From positions 7,936,001 to 8,000,000 of the forward strand of contig NZ_CP078145.1 in assembly GCF_019222765.1 (NCBI RefSeq): 64,000 bases of DNA, read 5' to 3'. The stretch comes from Nocardia iowensis (GTDB taxonomy: Bacteria; Actinomycetota; Actinomycetes; Mycobacteriales; Mycobacteriaceae). The notes below the pieces were generated by a model. The model ran no database searches. It was not told the origin of the DNA and saw nothing but the letters and a program-made list of their open reading frames with translations. A program made the position numbers and the translations under genes. Positions 52,749 to 62,149 of this stretch are shown here, in pieces (the stretch's first letter is position 1; each line of letters begins with the position of its first letter).

Positions 52749-53429
52749 TCAGTGCCGGAACGCGACCTCGTAGCGTCCGGCCGTCTGGCGGAGCAGCAGA
52801 TCGGCTCGGTCCTTCGTGGCGGCGATCAGATCGGCGTTGCGCAGATCGCTGTCGTGTACCTTCGCGGCAGCGGCCTCGGGCGTGCGGCCGCCGCGAATGT
52901 GTCTGCGCAGCAAGCGATCCTCGATCAGCTCCCGCCGCGCGTCGAGGTACCAGCATTCATCGAGCAGCTTGCGCACCGCCGACCATTCCCGGTCCCCGAC
53001 ATCGTCCAGCAATAGGTAGTTCCCCTCGGTGATCGCGATCAGCTGCTGATCGAAGACGATGCCCGCCGGGATCGGATCGTGCACGGTGCGATCGAAGATC
53101 GGCCATGGCACCGGTTCGCCGAGCGGAGTGTCCCGAAGTCTGCGGAGGTTGTCGAGATAGGCCGCGGTATCGAAGGTGTCCGGTTCACCTTTGCGCGCAA
53201 GGCTTCCCGCGGCACGCAACACCTCGTTGGTCAGGTGATAGCCGTCCATCGGCGCGATTTCGGCCATCGGCGACTCGGCATTGAGCGCATCCCGGAGCCG
53301 GACCGACAGGGTGGACTTCCCCGCGCCCGGCGGTCCAGCGATACCGAGCAGATACCGGCGACCGTCGGCGTGTGCGCGCACCCGATCGGCGAGCGCACGC
53401 AACGATATCTCGGAATACGGACTGTCCAC
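52749..53429 (-). CDS. nucleoside/nucleotide kinase-family protein
   Basis: A 226-residue P-loop kinase of the uridine kinase/pantothenate kinase-like superfamily, using the GTG at 53429 (MDSPYSEISLRALADRV); an ATG 22 codons earlier would add a Gly-rich stretch. Walker A is GIAGPPGAGKSTL, followed by PMDGYHL, the substrate loop DTFDTAAYLDNLRRLRDT, and EGNYLLLDD. Substrate unknown; related proteins phosphorylate fructose derivatives or nucleosides. Convergent with pgi, 7 bases apart. Confidence 0.84.
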   Translation of the reverse strand: MDSPYSEISLRALADRVRAHADGRRYLLGIAGPPGAGKSTLSVRLRDALNAESPMAEIAPMDGYHLTNEVLRAAGSLARKGEPDTFDTAAYLDNLRRLRDTPLGEPVPWPIFDRTVHDPIPAGIVFDQQLIAITEGNYLLLDDVGDREWSAVRKLLDECWYLDARRELIEDRLLRRHIRGGRTPEAAAAKVHDSDLRNADLIAATKDRADLLLRQTAGRYEVAFRH

Positions 53430-53545
53430 CGCAGCCACCCTACCGAGCTGAAACCCACCGCCCCCGGCGTGATCACCGCGACCGGACAAAGACATCTCAC
53501 CGAGCCCGAGACGGGCACGGTGAGACGTCCGTTAACTGGTAATTA

Positions 53546-55204
53546 TCAGGTGCGGGCCTGGAGTTGCGGCAACCTGGTGGCCTGGGTGGCATTGGTCACC
53601 TGGACACAGTCGGCAGCCGTCGTCCCGGCAGTCCCGTTCCGGACATTGGTGTTGCACGCGTTCTTCAGCGCGCTGGACAATGCCGCGTAGTTGGAATTGG
53701 ACGACAACATCGTCTGCGTCGTCCAGTACAGCGCGGCGGTCTTCTCGAGGCCGATCGCGGTGACGTTCACGCCGTTGAGGCTGCCGCCGTCGACCATCAG
53801 CTGCGCGGTCTTGTTGCCGACACCGCTGTTGATGTGGACACCGCCACTGTCACCGGTACCGGTGTACCAGTAGCGTCCCCGATACGTGTCGGGATCCTGG
53901 TAGGCGTTCGGGTTCTTCATATCCCGGATGACGCCGATGGCACTGCAGGCACCGAGCTTCCACCGATTGGCCGGAGTGTTGCACGGGTTGCTGGTGTTCA
54001 CCAGGAAGGTGAGCTCGCCGAAGATATCCGACATGGATTCGTTGATCGCACCGGGCTCATTGCGGTAGACGAGACCGTTGGTCCGCTGTGTCACGCCGTG
54101 CGTGAGTTCATGTCCGGTGATGTCCTCGGTGGTGAGACCCTCGCCGTAGGCCATGTAACTGCCGGACCAGAAGGCATTCCGGTACGGGCACGCGGTGGGG
54201 GTGCAGAGACGGACGGTGGCGCGCAGTGCTCGGCCCTTGCCATCCCCGGTGTCGGAGCCGATGAGGGCCGTCAGGTCCTTCAGCCCGGTGTACCGCGCGT
54301 AGAACGCATCGGTGTTGCCCAGGTAGGTGTAGATGTCGTCGACATCCTTGATACCGACGGGCGGCTGGCCCTCGGACCTGGTGGACCGCAGGGTTCCGGT
54401 CCCGCACCCGGCCCGGCTGGGGTCGATGCGCCGGTTCGCGTTATCGCACACCACACGGTTGAGGTGCTTGGTCTCGCTCCAGCTGTCCAGCACCTTGCCG
54501 GTGTTGTTGGCGTCGATGAACACGATCCACTCAGCGGGCTCGTCCTTCTCGATAACGCCGTCGATCTTGACCTTGTAAGCCGGGACCGCAACGCTCTCCG
54601 CCTCGCCCTTGGCGGCCAGCTTCGCGTCGTACCAGTAGGCCTTCGCCTCGGCGACGGTCAGCTTGTCGGCAGGCATCTTGCTCTGTTCGACAACCTTCTT
54701 CAGCGCGGTCGCCTTTACCTCTTCGGCCGGCGTAGTCGTCGTGTACTTGCCCTGCGACTTCTTGGACAGTGCACCGGTCACCGAGATGAGCGAACCGTCG
54801 GGGGCCAGCGACTGCGCCGCCGATGCACCGAACACCGGCACCTTGTCGATCTCCTGACGCAACCGAACCGTGGACCCACCACCGACTGGGAACACGGATT
54901 CCACGACGAGGTCGCCCGCGGTATCGCCATTTCCGCCGAAGACCTTCTCTACTGCGCCCGCGTGCGCTTGCGCGACGGCGGGGGCTTCCTTCGGTGTTCC
55001 CGCCGGAACCGGAACCGGCTCTTTGGGCACTACCTGCTGGACGGCGCCCTGCGGATCCGTCAGCACCTCTTTCGGCACGGCCGACAGGTCGGAACCCGCA
55101 GGCGGCTGGCTGCTGGCACCAGGACCAGACGCGAACATCATTGCCGCAACGGCAATTAACGCGAAGGCGGTATTACGTCCCGCCCGTATTTGTGTGGGTT
55201 TCAT
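53546..55204 (-). CDS. Thermolysin-like M4 metalloprotease, secreted
   Basis: A 552-residue precursor started at MKPTQIRAGRNTAFALIAVA (55204). Signal peptide to about residue 32, FTP/PepSY-type propeptide to about 245, M4 catalytic domain after. Zinc ligands: HELTH at 365-369, Glu389 in GAINESMSDIFGE; the active-site His is in GVHINSGVGN. The C-terminal alpha domain ends in a cysteine-paired stretch (CNTNVRNG, ADCVQVT). It would digest extracellular protein. Rare-looking among mycolic-acid actinobacteria, and its upstream region is AT-rich. Confidence 0.94.
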   Translation of the reverse strand: MKPTQIRAGRNTAFALIAVAAMMFASGPGASSQPPAGSDLSAVPKEVLTDPQGAVQQVVPKEPVPVPAGTPKEAPAVAQAHAGAVEKVFGGNGDTAGDLVVESVFPVGGGSTVRLRQEIDKVPVFGASAAQSLAPDGSLISVTGALSKKSQGKYTTTTPAEEVKATALKKVVEQSKMPADKLTVAEAKAYWYDAKLAAKGEAESVAVPAYKVKIDGVIEKDEPAEWIVFIDANNTGKVLDSWSETKHLNRVVCDNANRRIDPSRAGCGTGTLRSTRSEGQPPVGIKDVDDIYTYLGNTDAFYARYTGLKDLTALIGSDTGDGKGRALRATVRLCTPTACPYRNAFWSGSYMAYGEGLTTEDITGHELTHGVTQRTNGLVYRNEPGAINESMSDIFGELTFLVNTSNPCNTPANRWKLGACSAIGVIRDMKNPNAYQDPDTYRGRYWYTGTGDSGGVHINSGVGNKTAQLMVDGGSLNGVNVTAIGLEKTAALYWTTQTMLSSNSNYAALSSALKNACNTNVRNGTAGTTAADCVQVTNATQATRLPQLQART

Positions 55205-55581
55205 GACCAAGTAGAACCACATACCGGCGGTCAACTCGACTGGAGACAGGACTGGGGAAAGGAATGGCGAGACCGGATATCTTCGGGCTATCGGCAAGCG
55301 CAGGCATAAATATTATGCGCGAATACCTTTCGTATCTTCTGGTCAGCCGTTCATGTCACGGCTTACCCGTCAGTGCACGCCGACGTCCAAATGTATTGAT
55401 ACGCCATAAAACTGAGAAGACGACGTATAAAAATGTTCAACTCGAGCAGGTTTCACCAGACTCGGAGCCATCGTCGGCCCGGCCGTATGTCGATACCAAG
55501 ATCAACCGATGTGCCGGGCCTACTGCTGTATCTCCTGCTGTCCAGCCGATTCCGGCTACCGACCAGTGCTGCGCAACAAAC
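55205..55581. other. AT-rich spacer between the M4 protease and aidB
   Basis: 377 bases without a supported gene, with AT-rich tracts near 55300 and 55400-55440 unlike the flanking genes. It should contain the protease promoter and the 3' end of the aidB transcript; I see no clear terminator. Confidence 0.5.
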
Positions 55582-57201
55582 TCAGAGCAATGCGCGCTCC
55601 AGGATCGCACCGGTGTCAACACCGGTGGGCAGCGTGCCGAAGGCGATGCCCCAGTCGTCGCCGAGCCTGCTGGCACAGAACGCGTCGGCGACCGCCGGGT
55701 GACCATGCCGCACCAACTGTGCGCCCTGCAGCACGAGCGCCATGAGTTCGACGATGCGACGGGCGCGATATTCGATGTCGCTCAGGTCCGACAGTTCCTT
55801 GCCGACCCGGGTGATCGCGTCGTCCAGTCGTGGATTCTCGCCGCGCGCCAGCGAAACCTCGTTGAAATAGGCTTCGACGGTCTCCGGCTGCCTGCCCATG
55901 GCACGCAACGCGTCCAAGGCGGCGACATTGCCCGAGCCCTCCCAAATCGACATGAGCGGCGCCTCGCGATAAAGCCGGGGCATGCCCGACTCCTCGGCAT
56001 AACCATTGCCGCCGAAGCATTCCAATGCCTCCGCAGCATGGGACGGAGCCCGCTTGCACACCCAATACTTGGTGACCGCCAACGCGATTCGCCGCAGTGC
56101 GGCCTCGGCCGGATCTCCCGTCGCACGGTCGGTGGCACCGGCAAGCCGCATCATCACCGTCGTAGCAGCGTCGGATTCGATCACCAGATCCGCCAACACA
56201 TTCCGCATGGCTGGCTGATCGAACAGCTTGGCGCCGAACGCTTCCCGGTGCCGCGCGTGATGCGCGGCGAACACGACACCGGTGCGCATGCCGGTGGCCG
56301 AACCGATCACACAGTCCAGCCGAGTCATATTCACCATCTCGATGATGGTCTTGACGCCCGCACCCTCCGCACCGACGAGCCAGCCGATGGCATTCTCGTA
56401 TTCGATTTCGGAGGAGGCGTTCGACTTGTTGCCCAGCTTGTCCTTGAGCCGTTGGATGCGAATGGGATTGCGCGTGCCATCCGGCAGCACCCGGGGCAAC
56501 AGGAAACAGGACAGTCCGCCCGGCGCCTGCGCCAGCGTGAGAAACATGTCCGACATCGGCGCCGAGGTGAACCACTTGTGCCCGACGATCCGGTACGAGC
56601 CGTCGGGTTGCGGCGTCGCCGTTGTGGTGTTGGCGCGGACGTCGGAGCCGCCCTGCTTCTCGGTCATCGACATGCCGGCGATCAGGCCCGCCTTCGACGA
56701 AGGCTCGCGCAGACCGAAGTCGTAGATCCGGGAGCCGAGCAGCGGTTCGTATTTCGCCGACAGTTCCTTGTTGTGCCGCAAGGCTGGAACCACCGCGTAG
56801 GTCATCGAGATCGGGCACATGTGCCCCGCGTCGGCGGCGCCCCAGAGGTAGAACTTGGCCGCGCGGGCGACGTGCGCGCCGGGCCGATCCTCCAGCCACG
56901 GTGCACCGTGCAAGCCGTGCGACACAGCGACATTCATCAAGTCGTGCCAGTGCGGGTGGAATTCGACCTCATCGATCCGATTGCCGTACCGGTCGTGCGT
57001 GTGCAGCACCGGCGGATACTCGTTGGCCAGGCGTCCCCACTCCTGGGCTTCGGATCCGCCCGCCAGCACACCGAGTTCACGCACTTCGGCTTCGGCCCAG
57101 CCCGCGCCCTCGCGGTGCAGCCCTTCGAGGAGCGCGGGGTTGCGTGCGACGTCGAACGGCGCGATGTCGGGCACCTGGTTGAAGACTTCATGCGTCTGCA
57201 T
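55582..57201 (-). CDS. aidB: AidB-like acyl-CoA dehydrogenase
   Basis: A 539-residue member of the AidB branch of acyl-CoA dehydrogenases. N-terminal THEVFNQVPDIAPFD is characteristic. FAD-binding MSMTEKQGGSDVRANTTTA and GHKWFTSAPMSD follow, then LGNKSNASSEIEYENA and GNGYAEESGMPRLYREAPLM with the base region SIWEGSGNVAALDALRA. AidB in E. coli belongs to the alkylation response and binds DNA; many actinobacterial homologues probably act on lipids. It overlaps the TetR gene by 14 bases. Confidence 0.92.
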   Translation of the reverse strand: MQTHEVFNQVPDIAPFDVARNPALLEGLHREGAGWAEAEVRELGVLAGGSEAQEWGRLANEYPPVLHTHDRYGNRIDEVEFHPHWHDLMNVAVSHGLHGAPWLEDRPGAHVARAAKFYLWGAADAGHMCPISMTYAVVPALRHNKELSAKYEPLLGSRIYDFGLREPSSKAGLIAGMSMTEKQGGSDVRANTTTATPQPDGSYRIVGHKWFTSAPMSDMFLTLAQAPGGLSCFLLPRVLPDGTRNPIRIQRLKDKLGNKSNASSEIEYENAIGWLVGAEGAGVKTIIEMVNMTRLDCVIGSATGMRTGVVFAAHHARHREAFGAKLFDQPAMRNVLADLVIESDAATTVMMRLAGATDRATGDPAEAALRRIALAVTKYWVCKRAPSHAAEALECFGGNGYAEESGMPRLYREAPLMSIWEGSGNVAALDALRAMGRQPETVEAYFNEVSLARGENPRLDDAITRVGKELSDLSDIEYRARRIVELMALVLQGAQLVRHGHPAVADAFCASRLGDDWGIAFGTLPTGVDTGAILERALL

Positions 57202-57835
57202 CGGACACTCCTGATTCCTGCCGAGCGATCGTGCTCGGTTCCGCGCGCAAACCGAGTGCGCGTAAAGCGAAGGTAATTAGTTCGGGGACAACGGATTCGC
57301 TGTGCGGCGCGGCGGCGAGCGGTCCGACCATGACCTCGCCGATCGCCCCGACCAGCGCGGCCGCCGTGGTCCGCGGGTCCTGCCCGGGCAGCTCACCCCG
57401 CGACACACCCTGGGCCACAGCGGATTCGAAGGCTTCGGCAAACGCACGGCGGAAATGCAGCCGTTCCGCGTCGACCACGGTATCCACCGGTTCGACGAGG
57501 AGCACGTAAGCGAGTTTCGGATTCTTCAGCGCACGTCCGGCGAAGGTCTCCACCGCGGCGCTCACCCGCTCGACAGCCGTTCCGGTGGCGCTCGCGGCGA
57601 CCACGGCGGCAACCTCGCGGCCGACCACCTTCCGGAACACCGCGCTGACCAGTTCGGTTTTGCCCGCGAAATTCTTGTAGACGGTGCCGGTGGCCAAGCC
57701 CGCTTCGGCGGCGACCGCCGCCATGGACAGTCCGGCGTATCCCGCCCTGGACAAAACCTTGGTCGCGGCCTGCACGATCAGCCCCGCCTGGGCGTCCAGG
57801 CGGGCCTGCACGGCGGGAGTTCTGCGGTAGGCCAC
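57188..57835 (-). CDS. TetR-family regulator
   Basis: A 215-residue TetR repressor, GTG at 57835 (MAYRRTPAVQARLDAQ) preferred; an ATG eight codons upstream overlaps the likely operator. The helix-turn-helix is YAGLSMAAVAAEAGLATGTV then YKNFAGKTELVSAVF. The ligand domain covers 70-200. Overlap with aidB suggests one transcript. The divergent enoyl-CoA hydratase and the palindrome between suggest control of both units by an acyl-CoA-type ligand. Confidence 0.9.
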   Translation of the reverse strand: MAYRRTPAVQARLDAQAGLIVQAATKVLSRAGYAGLSMAAVAAEAGLATGTVYKNFAGKTELVSAVFRKVVGREVAAVVAASATGTAVERVSAAVETFAGRALKNPKLAYVLLVEPVDTVVDAERLHFRRAFAEAFESAVAQGVSRGELPGQDPRTTAAALVGAIGEVMVGPLAAAPHSESVVPELITFALRALGLRAEPSTIARQESGVSDADA

Positions 57836-57836
57836 A

Positions 57837-57865
57837 CAAGAAGTGAACCACGAATTCATTTCTTG
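57837..57865. promoter_or_regulatory. likely TetR operator
   Basis: CAAGAAGTGAA-N7-TTCATTTCTTG: 11-base arms with one mismatch. It lies at the start of the tetR gene and 35 bases before the divergent enoyl-CoA hydratase. Confidence 0.6.
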
Positions 57866-57899
57866 CCACAAGAGGGGTTTTACGGCGTATGTTCGGGCC

Positions 57900-58661
57900 A
57901 TGACTGTACGAATCGAACGCACCGGGCCGGTGACCACCGTGATTCTGCATCGCCCCGAGGCACGCAACGCGGTCGACGGACCGACCGCGGCGGCACTGGC
58001 CGACGCCTTCCGCGAGTTCGATGCCGACACCGACGCGGCGGTGGCGGTGCTGTGGGGCGACGGCGGCACCTTCTGCGCGGGCGCCGACCTCAAGGGCCTC
58101 GGCACCGAGCGGTCCAATCAGGTCACCGAGGACGGCGACGGCCCGATGGGTCCCACCCGGATGCGGCTGTCCAAACCGGTGATCGCCGCCGTCTCCGGGT
58201 ACGCGGTGGCCGGCGGGCTCGAGCTCGCGCTGTGGTGCGATCTGCGAGTTGCCGAGCAGGACAGCACCTTCGGCGTGTTCTGCCGCCGCTGGGGCGTGCC
58301 GCTCATCGACGGCGGCACACTGCGCCTGCCGCGGATCATCGGCACCGGCCGCGCCATGGACATGGTGCTCACCGGCCGCCCCGTCGGCGCGACCGAGGCA
58401 CTGCAGATGGGCCTGGTGAACCGCGTCGTCCCGACCGGCGACGCCCGCAGGGCCGCGGAACAACTCGCCGCGGAGCTCGCCGCCCTGCCGCAAGCCTGTC
58501 TGCGCTCGGACCGCATGTCGCTGCTGGAGCAGGACGGCATGGGCGAGGAGACCGCGCTGCGCAACGAGCTGCGGCACGGCATCACCGCACTCACCCACGG
58601 TGCGCTCGACGGAGCCAAGCGGTTCGCCGCCGGCGCGGGTCGCCACGGCACGCAGGCGTGA
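57900..58661 (+). CDS. Enoyl-CoA hydratase/isomerase family protein
   Basis: A 253-residue crotonase-fold protein started at MTVRIERTGPVTTVILHRPE (57900). The oxyanion-hole segments are FCAGADLKGLG and AVAGGLELALWCDLRVAE. At the usual second catalytic Glu position (typically ExxxGxxP) the RRWGVPLIDGGTLRLPRIIG segment retains G-V-P but has Arg-Arg-Trp before, so hydratase activity is uncertain and another crotonase reaction is possible. Divergent from tetR. Confidence 0.88.
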   Translation: MTVRIERTGPVTTVILHRPEARNAVDGPTAAALADAFREFDADTDAAVAVLWGDGGTFCAGADLKGLGTERSNQVTEDGDGPMGPTRMRLSKPVIAAVSGYAVAGGLELALWCDLRVAEQDSTFGVFCRRWGVPLIDGGTLRLPRIIGTGRAMDMVLTGRPVGATEALQMGLVNRVVPTGDARRAAEQLAAELAALPQACLRSDRMSLLEQDGMGEETALRNELRHGITALTHGALDGAKRFAAGAGRHGTQA

Positions 58662-58725
58662 ACCGGCATCGCGAATCACCCACGGGCGCAGCGCCGTCGA
58701 GCCCGGTCGAGAGCGAGGTGTAGCC

Positions 58726-59973
58726 GTGCGCCCGATGGACCGGTTGAGCGTCGTCGACGAAATCTTCCTGCGCACCCACCGCGGCCTCGGCACTCCTATT
58801 GCGCTACAAGGACTGTGGCGCACCGCCGACCGTATCGATCTTCAGCTGTTGCACGTGGTGCACACGGCGCTGCGCACCGGACCGTTGGGACGGCGGGTGA
58901 TTCGGTCGCGAGTGCCGGGCGCCCGGCGGGCCTGGCAGCCGAGCACCCGCGCGTACCCGCTGGCGCTCACCGAACAGCCGATTCCCACCATCGCGCTTCT
59001 GGCCTGGGCCGACCAACAGGGCGGCGGCCTCGATCCCGAGTACGGTCCCGGCTGGCGGCTGTCCGCCACCGCCCTGGACGACGGCGGTTCGCTTGTCTCC
59101 CTGACCTGTTCGCATGCTTTGGCCGACGGTCGAGCGTTGGTGCTCGCGGTTGACCATGCCCTCGGCGGAACATCGGCGACCACCGCCTCCGCCGCACCCG
59201 CATCGGACTGGGCCGACGCCAGACGGCAGTGGTCGATCGTGGTGGGCGGCACCGCACGAGCGTTGCGGCGCGGGATTCCCGATCGTCCACCGCAACCGGC
59301 CGTTCGCGAAGTCATCGACGAGCCGCCCGTGGTAACGCACAGCGCGACACTGCAATGTGGCGTGGCCGAATGGGACCGAGCGGCCGCCGCCCAGGACGGC
59401 ACCGCCAATAGCCTGTTCATCTCGTTGATCGCAAACATACTGTGGACCAGCGGCTTCCAGCACGAGACGATCGACGCCAGCCTGCCGGTCGACACTCGCG
59501 ATGAACCACGGGTCGACAACGATCTCGCGATGACCGACATCACCGTCGACCAAGCCGATACTCCCGCGACGATCCGCGAGAAGTCACGTGCCGCCTACGA
59601 GCACCGCATGTCCAGCCCCGGCGGCATGCCCGAGGAACTGCTCCAGGTGATCCCTGACCGCTTGGCTTACACCTTGTCCAAGGGCGCGGGCGAGCGAGAC
59701 ATCTTGTGCTCCAATATCGGAACCCTGCCTGCAACCTTGCAGACCTTGGGATCGCACAGGTGCCTCGGCGTCGCCGCCCGGGCCATCCACCCCGGCCTCA
59801 CTGCCGCCCAACTGCCGAGGACCCGGCTGTCCGGCTATCTCTGTCGCCTCGCTGAGGACTACATCCTGTCCCTGGTCAGCCTCGACCCGACGCGGATCGA
59901 ATCACCCACCGCGCTAGCGGATTTGGCACAGCAGGCCCTCCGCACCCACGGTATCCCCGCACGTCGGTGGTGA
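58726..59973 (+). CDS. condensation-fold acyltransferase (WS/DGAT or PapA-like)
   Basis: A 415-residue protein, GTG at 58726 (then MDRLSVVDEIFLRTHRG). The active-site HxxxDG motif is SHALADG with His130 and Asp134. SLPVDTRDEP and DILCSNIGTLPATL resemble the second-domain motifs of wax-ester/diacylglycerol acyltransferases. Such enzymes esterify lipids or polyketides. It follows the enoyl-CoA hydratase by 64 bases, so may share its transcript. Substrate unknown. Confidence 0.74.
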   Translation: MRPMDRLSVVDEIFLRTHRGLGTPIALQGLWRTADRIDLQLLHVVHTALRTGPLGRRVIRSRVPGARRAWQPSTRAYPLALTEQPIPTIALLAWADQQGGGLDPEYGPGWRLSATALDDGGSLVSLTCSHALADGRALVLAVDHALGGTSATTASAAPASDWADARRQWSIVVGGTARALRRGIPDRPPQPAVREVIDEPPVVTHSATLQCGVAEWDRAAAAQDGTANSLFISLIANILWTSGFQHETIDASLPVDTRDEPRVDNDLAMTDITVDQADTPATIREKSRAAYEHRMSSPGGMPEELLQVIPDRLAYTLSKGAGERDILCSNIGTLPATLQTLGSHRCLGVAARAIHPGLTAAQLPRTRLSGYLCRLAEDYILSLVSLDPTRIESPTALADLAQQALRTHGIPARRW

Positions 59974-60004
59974 ACGGCGGCACACCGGCCACTCCACCGC
60001 GAGC

Positions 60005-60697
60005 TCACCGCACCGGGACGAGATCGGGTGCGGCGCGGTCCAGTACGTCTGCCGGCACCGCGATGTCCGGCTCCAGGTCGGCGGAAGCGACCGGGTCGCC
60101 CCATACCTGGCGCACCGGCAGCACACCCGCCCACACGCCGCCGTTCTCGATGTCCGCCGGTTCGTCGTTGGGGCCACCCGTCCGGACCTTGACCGAGGCC
60201 TCGGTGAGGTCCAGCGCGAGCACCATGGTGGCGGCCAACTCCTTCTTGTTCGGCAGGCGCACCCGCGACCAGGCACCCGGCGCGGCGTGTTCGGTGATCA
60301 CCTCTAGGGCGTGCAATCGCGTCGCGGGGTCGATGATCTCCACCGCGCGGCCGTGCACCACGGCGGAGCGGAAATTCATCGAGAAATGCATTGCCGACCG
60401 GGCGTAGACGACGCCGTCGACCAGGGTGACCGCGACCGAGACAGCACCGGCGATGGCCGCGCGCAGGTTGCCCGCGCCGGTCGAGCCGTGCAGGTAGAGG
60501 GTGTCGCCATCGCGTCCGTAAATGGTGGGCAGCACAACCGGTGCGCCGCCGAGCAGCACGCCGAGGTGGCAGACCAGACCGGCGTCGAGGACCGCGTCCA
60601 GGTCGGCTCGATCGCCGCGCGCTCGTTCCTTCGACCGGGTAAGCGTGCTGCGCGCGGTCGGCGAGAGTGGGGGCCTCGAAGTGGCTGATCCGTTCAT
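60005..60697 (-). CDS. PNPOx-like flavin-binding protein
   Basis: A 230-residue protein of the pyridoxamine 5'-phosphate oxidase-like split-barrel family. VLDAGLVCHLGVLLGGAPVV, TLYLHGSTGAGNLRAA, SAMHFSMNFRSAVVHGRAVE and KKELAATMVLALDLTEASVK are the typical blocks for the FMN-binding subgroup. Divergent from a MocR regulator, a frequent pairing; may act on vitamin B6 or another flavin-dependent substrate. Confidence 0.87.
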   Translation of the reverse strand: MNGSATSRPPLSPTARSTLTRSKERARGDRADLDAVLDAGLVCHLGVLLGGAPVVLPTIYGRDGDTLYLHGSTGAGNLRAAIAGAVSVAVTLVDGVVYARSAMHFSMNFRSAVVHGRAVEIIDPATRLHALEVITEHAAPGAWSRVRLPNKKELAATMVLALDLTEASVKVRTGGPNDEPADIENGGVWAGVLPVRQVWGDPVASADLEPDIAVPADVLDRAAPDLVPVR

Positions 60698-60719
60698 GTG
60701 TCCAGAATCGGCCGCCGAG

Positions 60720-60738
60720 TGGCATTATCAAAGTGCCA
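60720..60738. promoter_or_regulatory. inverted repeat TGGCA-N9-TGCCA
   Basis: Perfect five-base arms in the 80-base gap between the PNPOx-like gene and the divergent MocR gene; a plausible MocR operator. Confidence 0.5.
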
Positions 60739-60777
60739 ATTCAGCGAAATTCGCACAGTCCATTCGTGAGGTGACCG

Positions 60778-62148
60778 GTGCTCGACGAACTGCCCCTCGC
60801 CCTCGACCGAGGGCGGCCGGAGCCGCTGTCGGTGCAGGTCGCCGACGGTCTGCGGGCCGCGGCCAGCAATGGGCTGCTGCGCGGCGGCGACCGGTTACCG
60901 TCGTCGCGTTCCCTCGCCGAACGGCTCGGCGTAAGCCGCACCGTCGTGGCCGCCGCCTTCGATCAGTTGCACGCCGAGGGCTGGATCAGCGGCAAACGAG
61001 GCTCGGGCACCTACCTGACCACCGCACCGCCCGCCGCACCGACGCGGCCGGTCCAGCAGCACGGCGCGGGCGAGGGGCCAGCACTGCTCGACCTGGAACC
61101 CGGCGCGCCGTGCGCCGAGGCCATCGATCGGCCCGCCTGGCGGCGCGCCTGGCGAGTTGCCGCCGATCTTTCCCCGCTGGTGCGCAAGGACCGTGCGGGC
61201 GAGCCGGAGTTCCGCACGGCGGTCGTCGAGCATCTGCTCCGTCATCGCGGTCTCGGCGCGGGCAGCGACACGGTGCCGATCGCTACGGCCGGAACCAGTT
61301 CGGCCGTCAGCGAACTCGCCGCCGCGCTGCTGCGCCCGGGGGATGCCGTCGCGATGGAAGATCCCGGATATAACCGGGCGGCAGGCGCTTTCGCGGCGGC
61401 GGGGGTCCGCGTACTACCCGTCCCCGTCGACACGCACGGACTCCGCGTCGACCGCCTGCCGCCGAACATCAAGGCCGTGTATTGCACACCGGCACATCAG
61501 TTTCCGCTCGGCGCGCGCCTGCCCGCCGCGCGCCGGGTCGAGCTGGTCGAGCACGCGCGACAAGCCGGACTACTCGTCATCGAAGACGACTACGACGGTG
61601 AATTACGCTACGACACAGCGCCATTGCCGTTATTGGCCGCGATGGCACCGGACGTGGTGGTACATCTGGGCACCACGAGCAAAATCCTGTCGCCGAGCCT
61701 CGGTGTCGGCTGGCTGGTCGCCGCGCCGGAGATCACCGACGCCATTGTCGCGTATCGGCATCGCACCGGGACCAGTCCGAGTCCGGCGGGCCAGCAGGTA
61801 TTCGTCTCGCTCGCCACCCATGGCGACCTGGCCAGGCATCTGCGCCGCCTGCGCCGCGCCTTGCCACCGCGCCGGGCGCTGGTGGTGTCGGAGCTGCGCC
61901 GCCGCGGACTCGACGTGCTCGGCGACGACGCCGGTTCGCATGTGGTGGTGCCGCTCGCCTCGGCCGCGGCGGAGGAACGCGGCGTGGCCGAGGCAAGGGC
62001 GCGGGGCGTCGCGCTCGACCCACTGTCGCGGCATCACCTCGGCCCGCGGCGCCACCACTTCGGCATCGCGCTCGGCTACACCGCGCTGTCCTGGCCGGAC
62101 CTGGCCACGGCCGTGCCGATCGCCGCCGCGTGCCTGGCGCGGCCGTAG
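60778..62148 (+). CDS. MocR/PdxR-type GntR regulator with aminotransferase domain
   Basis: A 456-residue fusion, GTG start. Residues 15-80 are a GntR winged helix (GGDRLPSSRSLAERLGVSRT). Residues 110-455 are a fold-type I aminotransferase-like domain with DYDGELRYD and the PLP lysine in LGTTSKILSPSLGVGWLV. These regulators sense PLP or an amino compound. Next to a PNPOx-like gene, vitamin B6 homeostasis is the simplest guess. Confidence 0.93.
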   Translation: MLDELPLALDRGRPEPLSVQVADGLRAAASNGLLRGGDRLPSSRSLAERLGVSRTVVAAAFDQLHAEGWISGKRGSGTYLTTAPPAAPTRPVQQHGAGEGPALLDLEPGAPCAEAIDRPAWRRAWRVAADLSPLVRKDRAGEPEFRTAVVEHLLRHRGLGAGSDTVPIATAGTSSAVSELAAALLRPGDAVAMEDPGYNRAAGAFAAAGVRVLPVPVDTHGLRVDRLPPNIKAVYCTPAHQFPLGARLPAARRVELVEHARQAGLLVIEDDYDGELRYDTAPLPLLAAMAPDVVVHLGTTSKILSPSLGVGWLVAAPEITDAIVAYRHRTGTSPSPAGQQVFVSLATHGDLARHLRRLRRALPPRRALVVSELRRRGLDVLGDDAGSHVVVPLASAAAEERGVAEARARGVALDPLSRHHLGPRRHHFGIALGYTALSWPDLATAVPIAAACLARP

Positions 62149-62149
62149 C

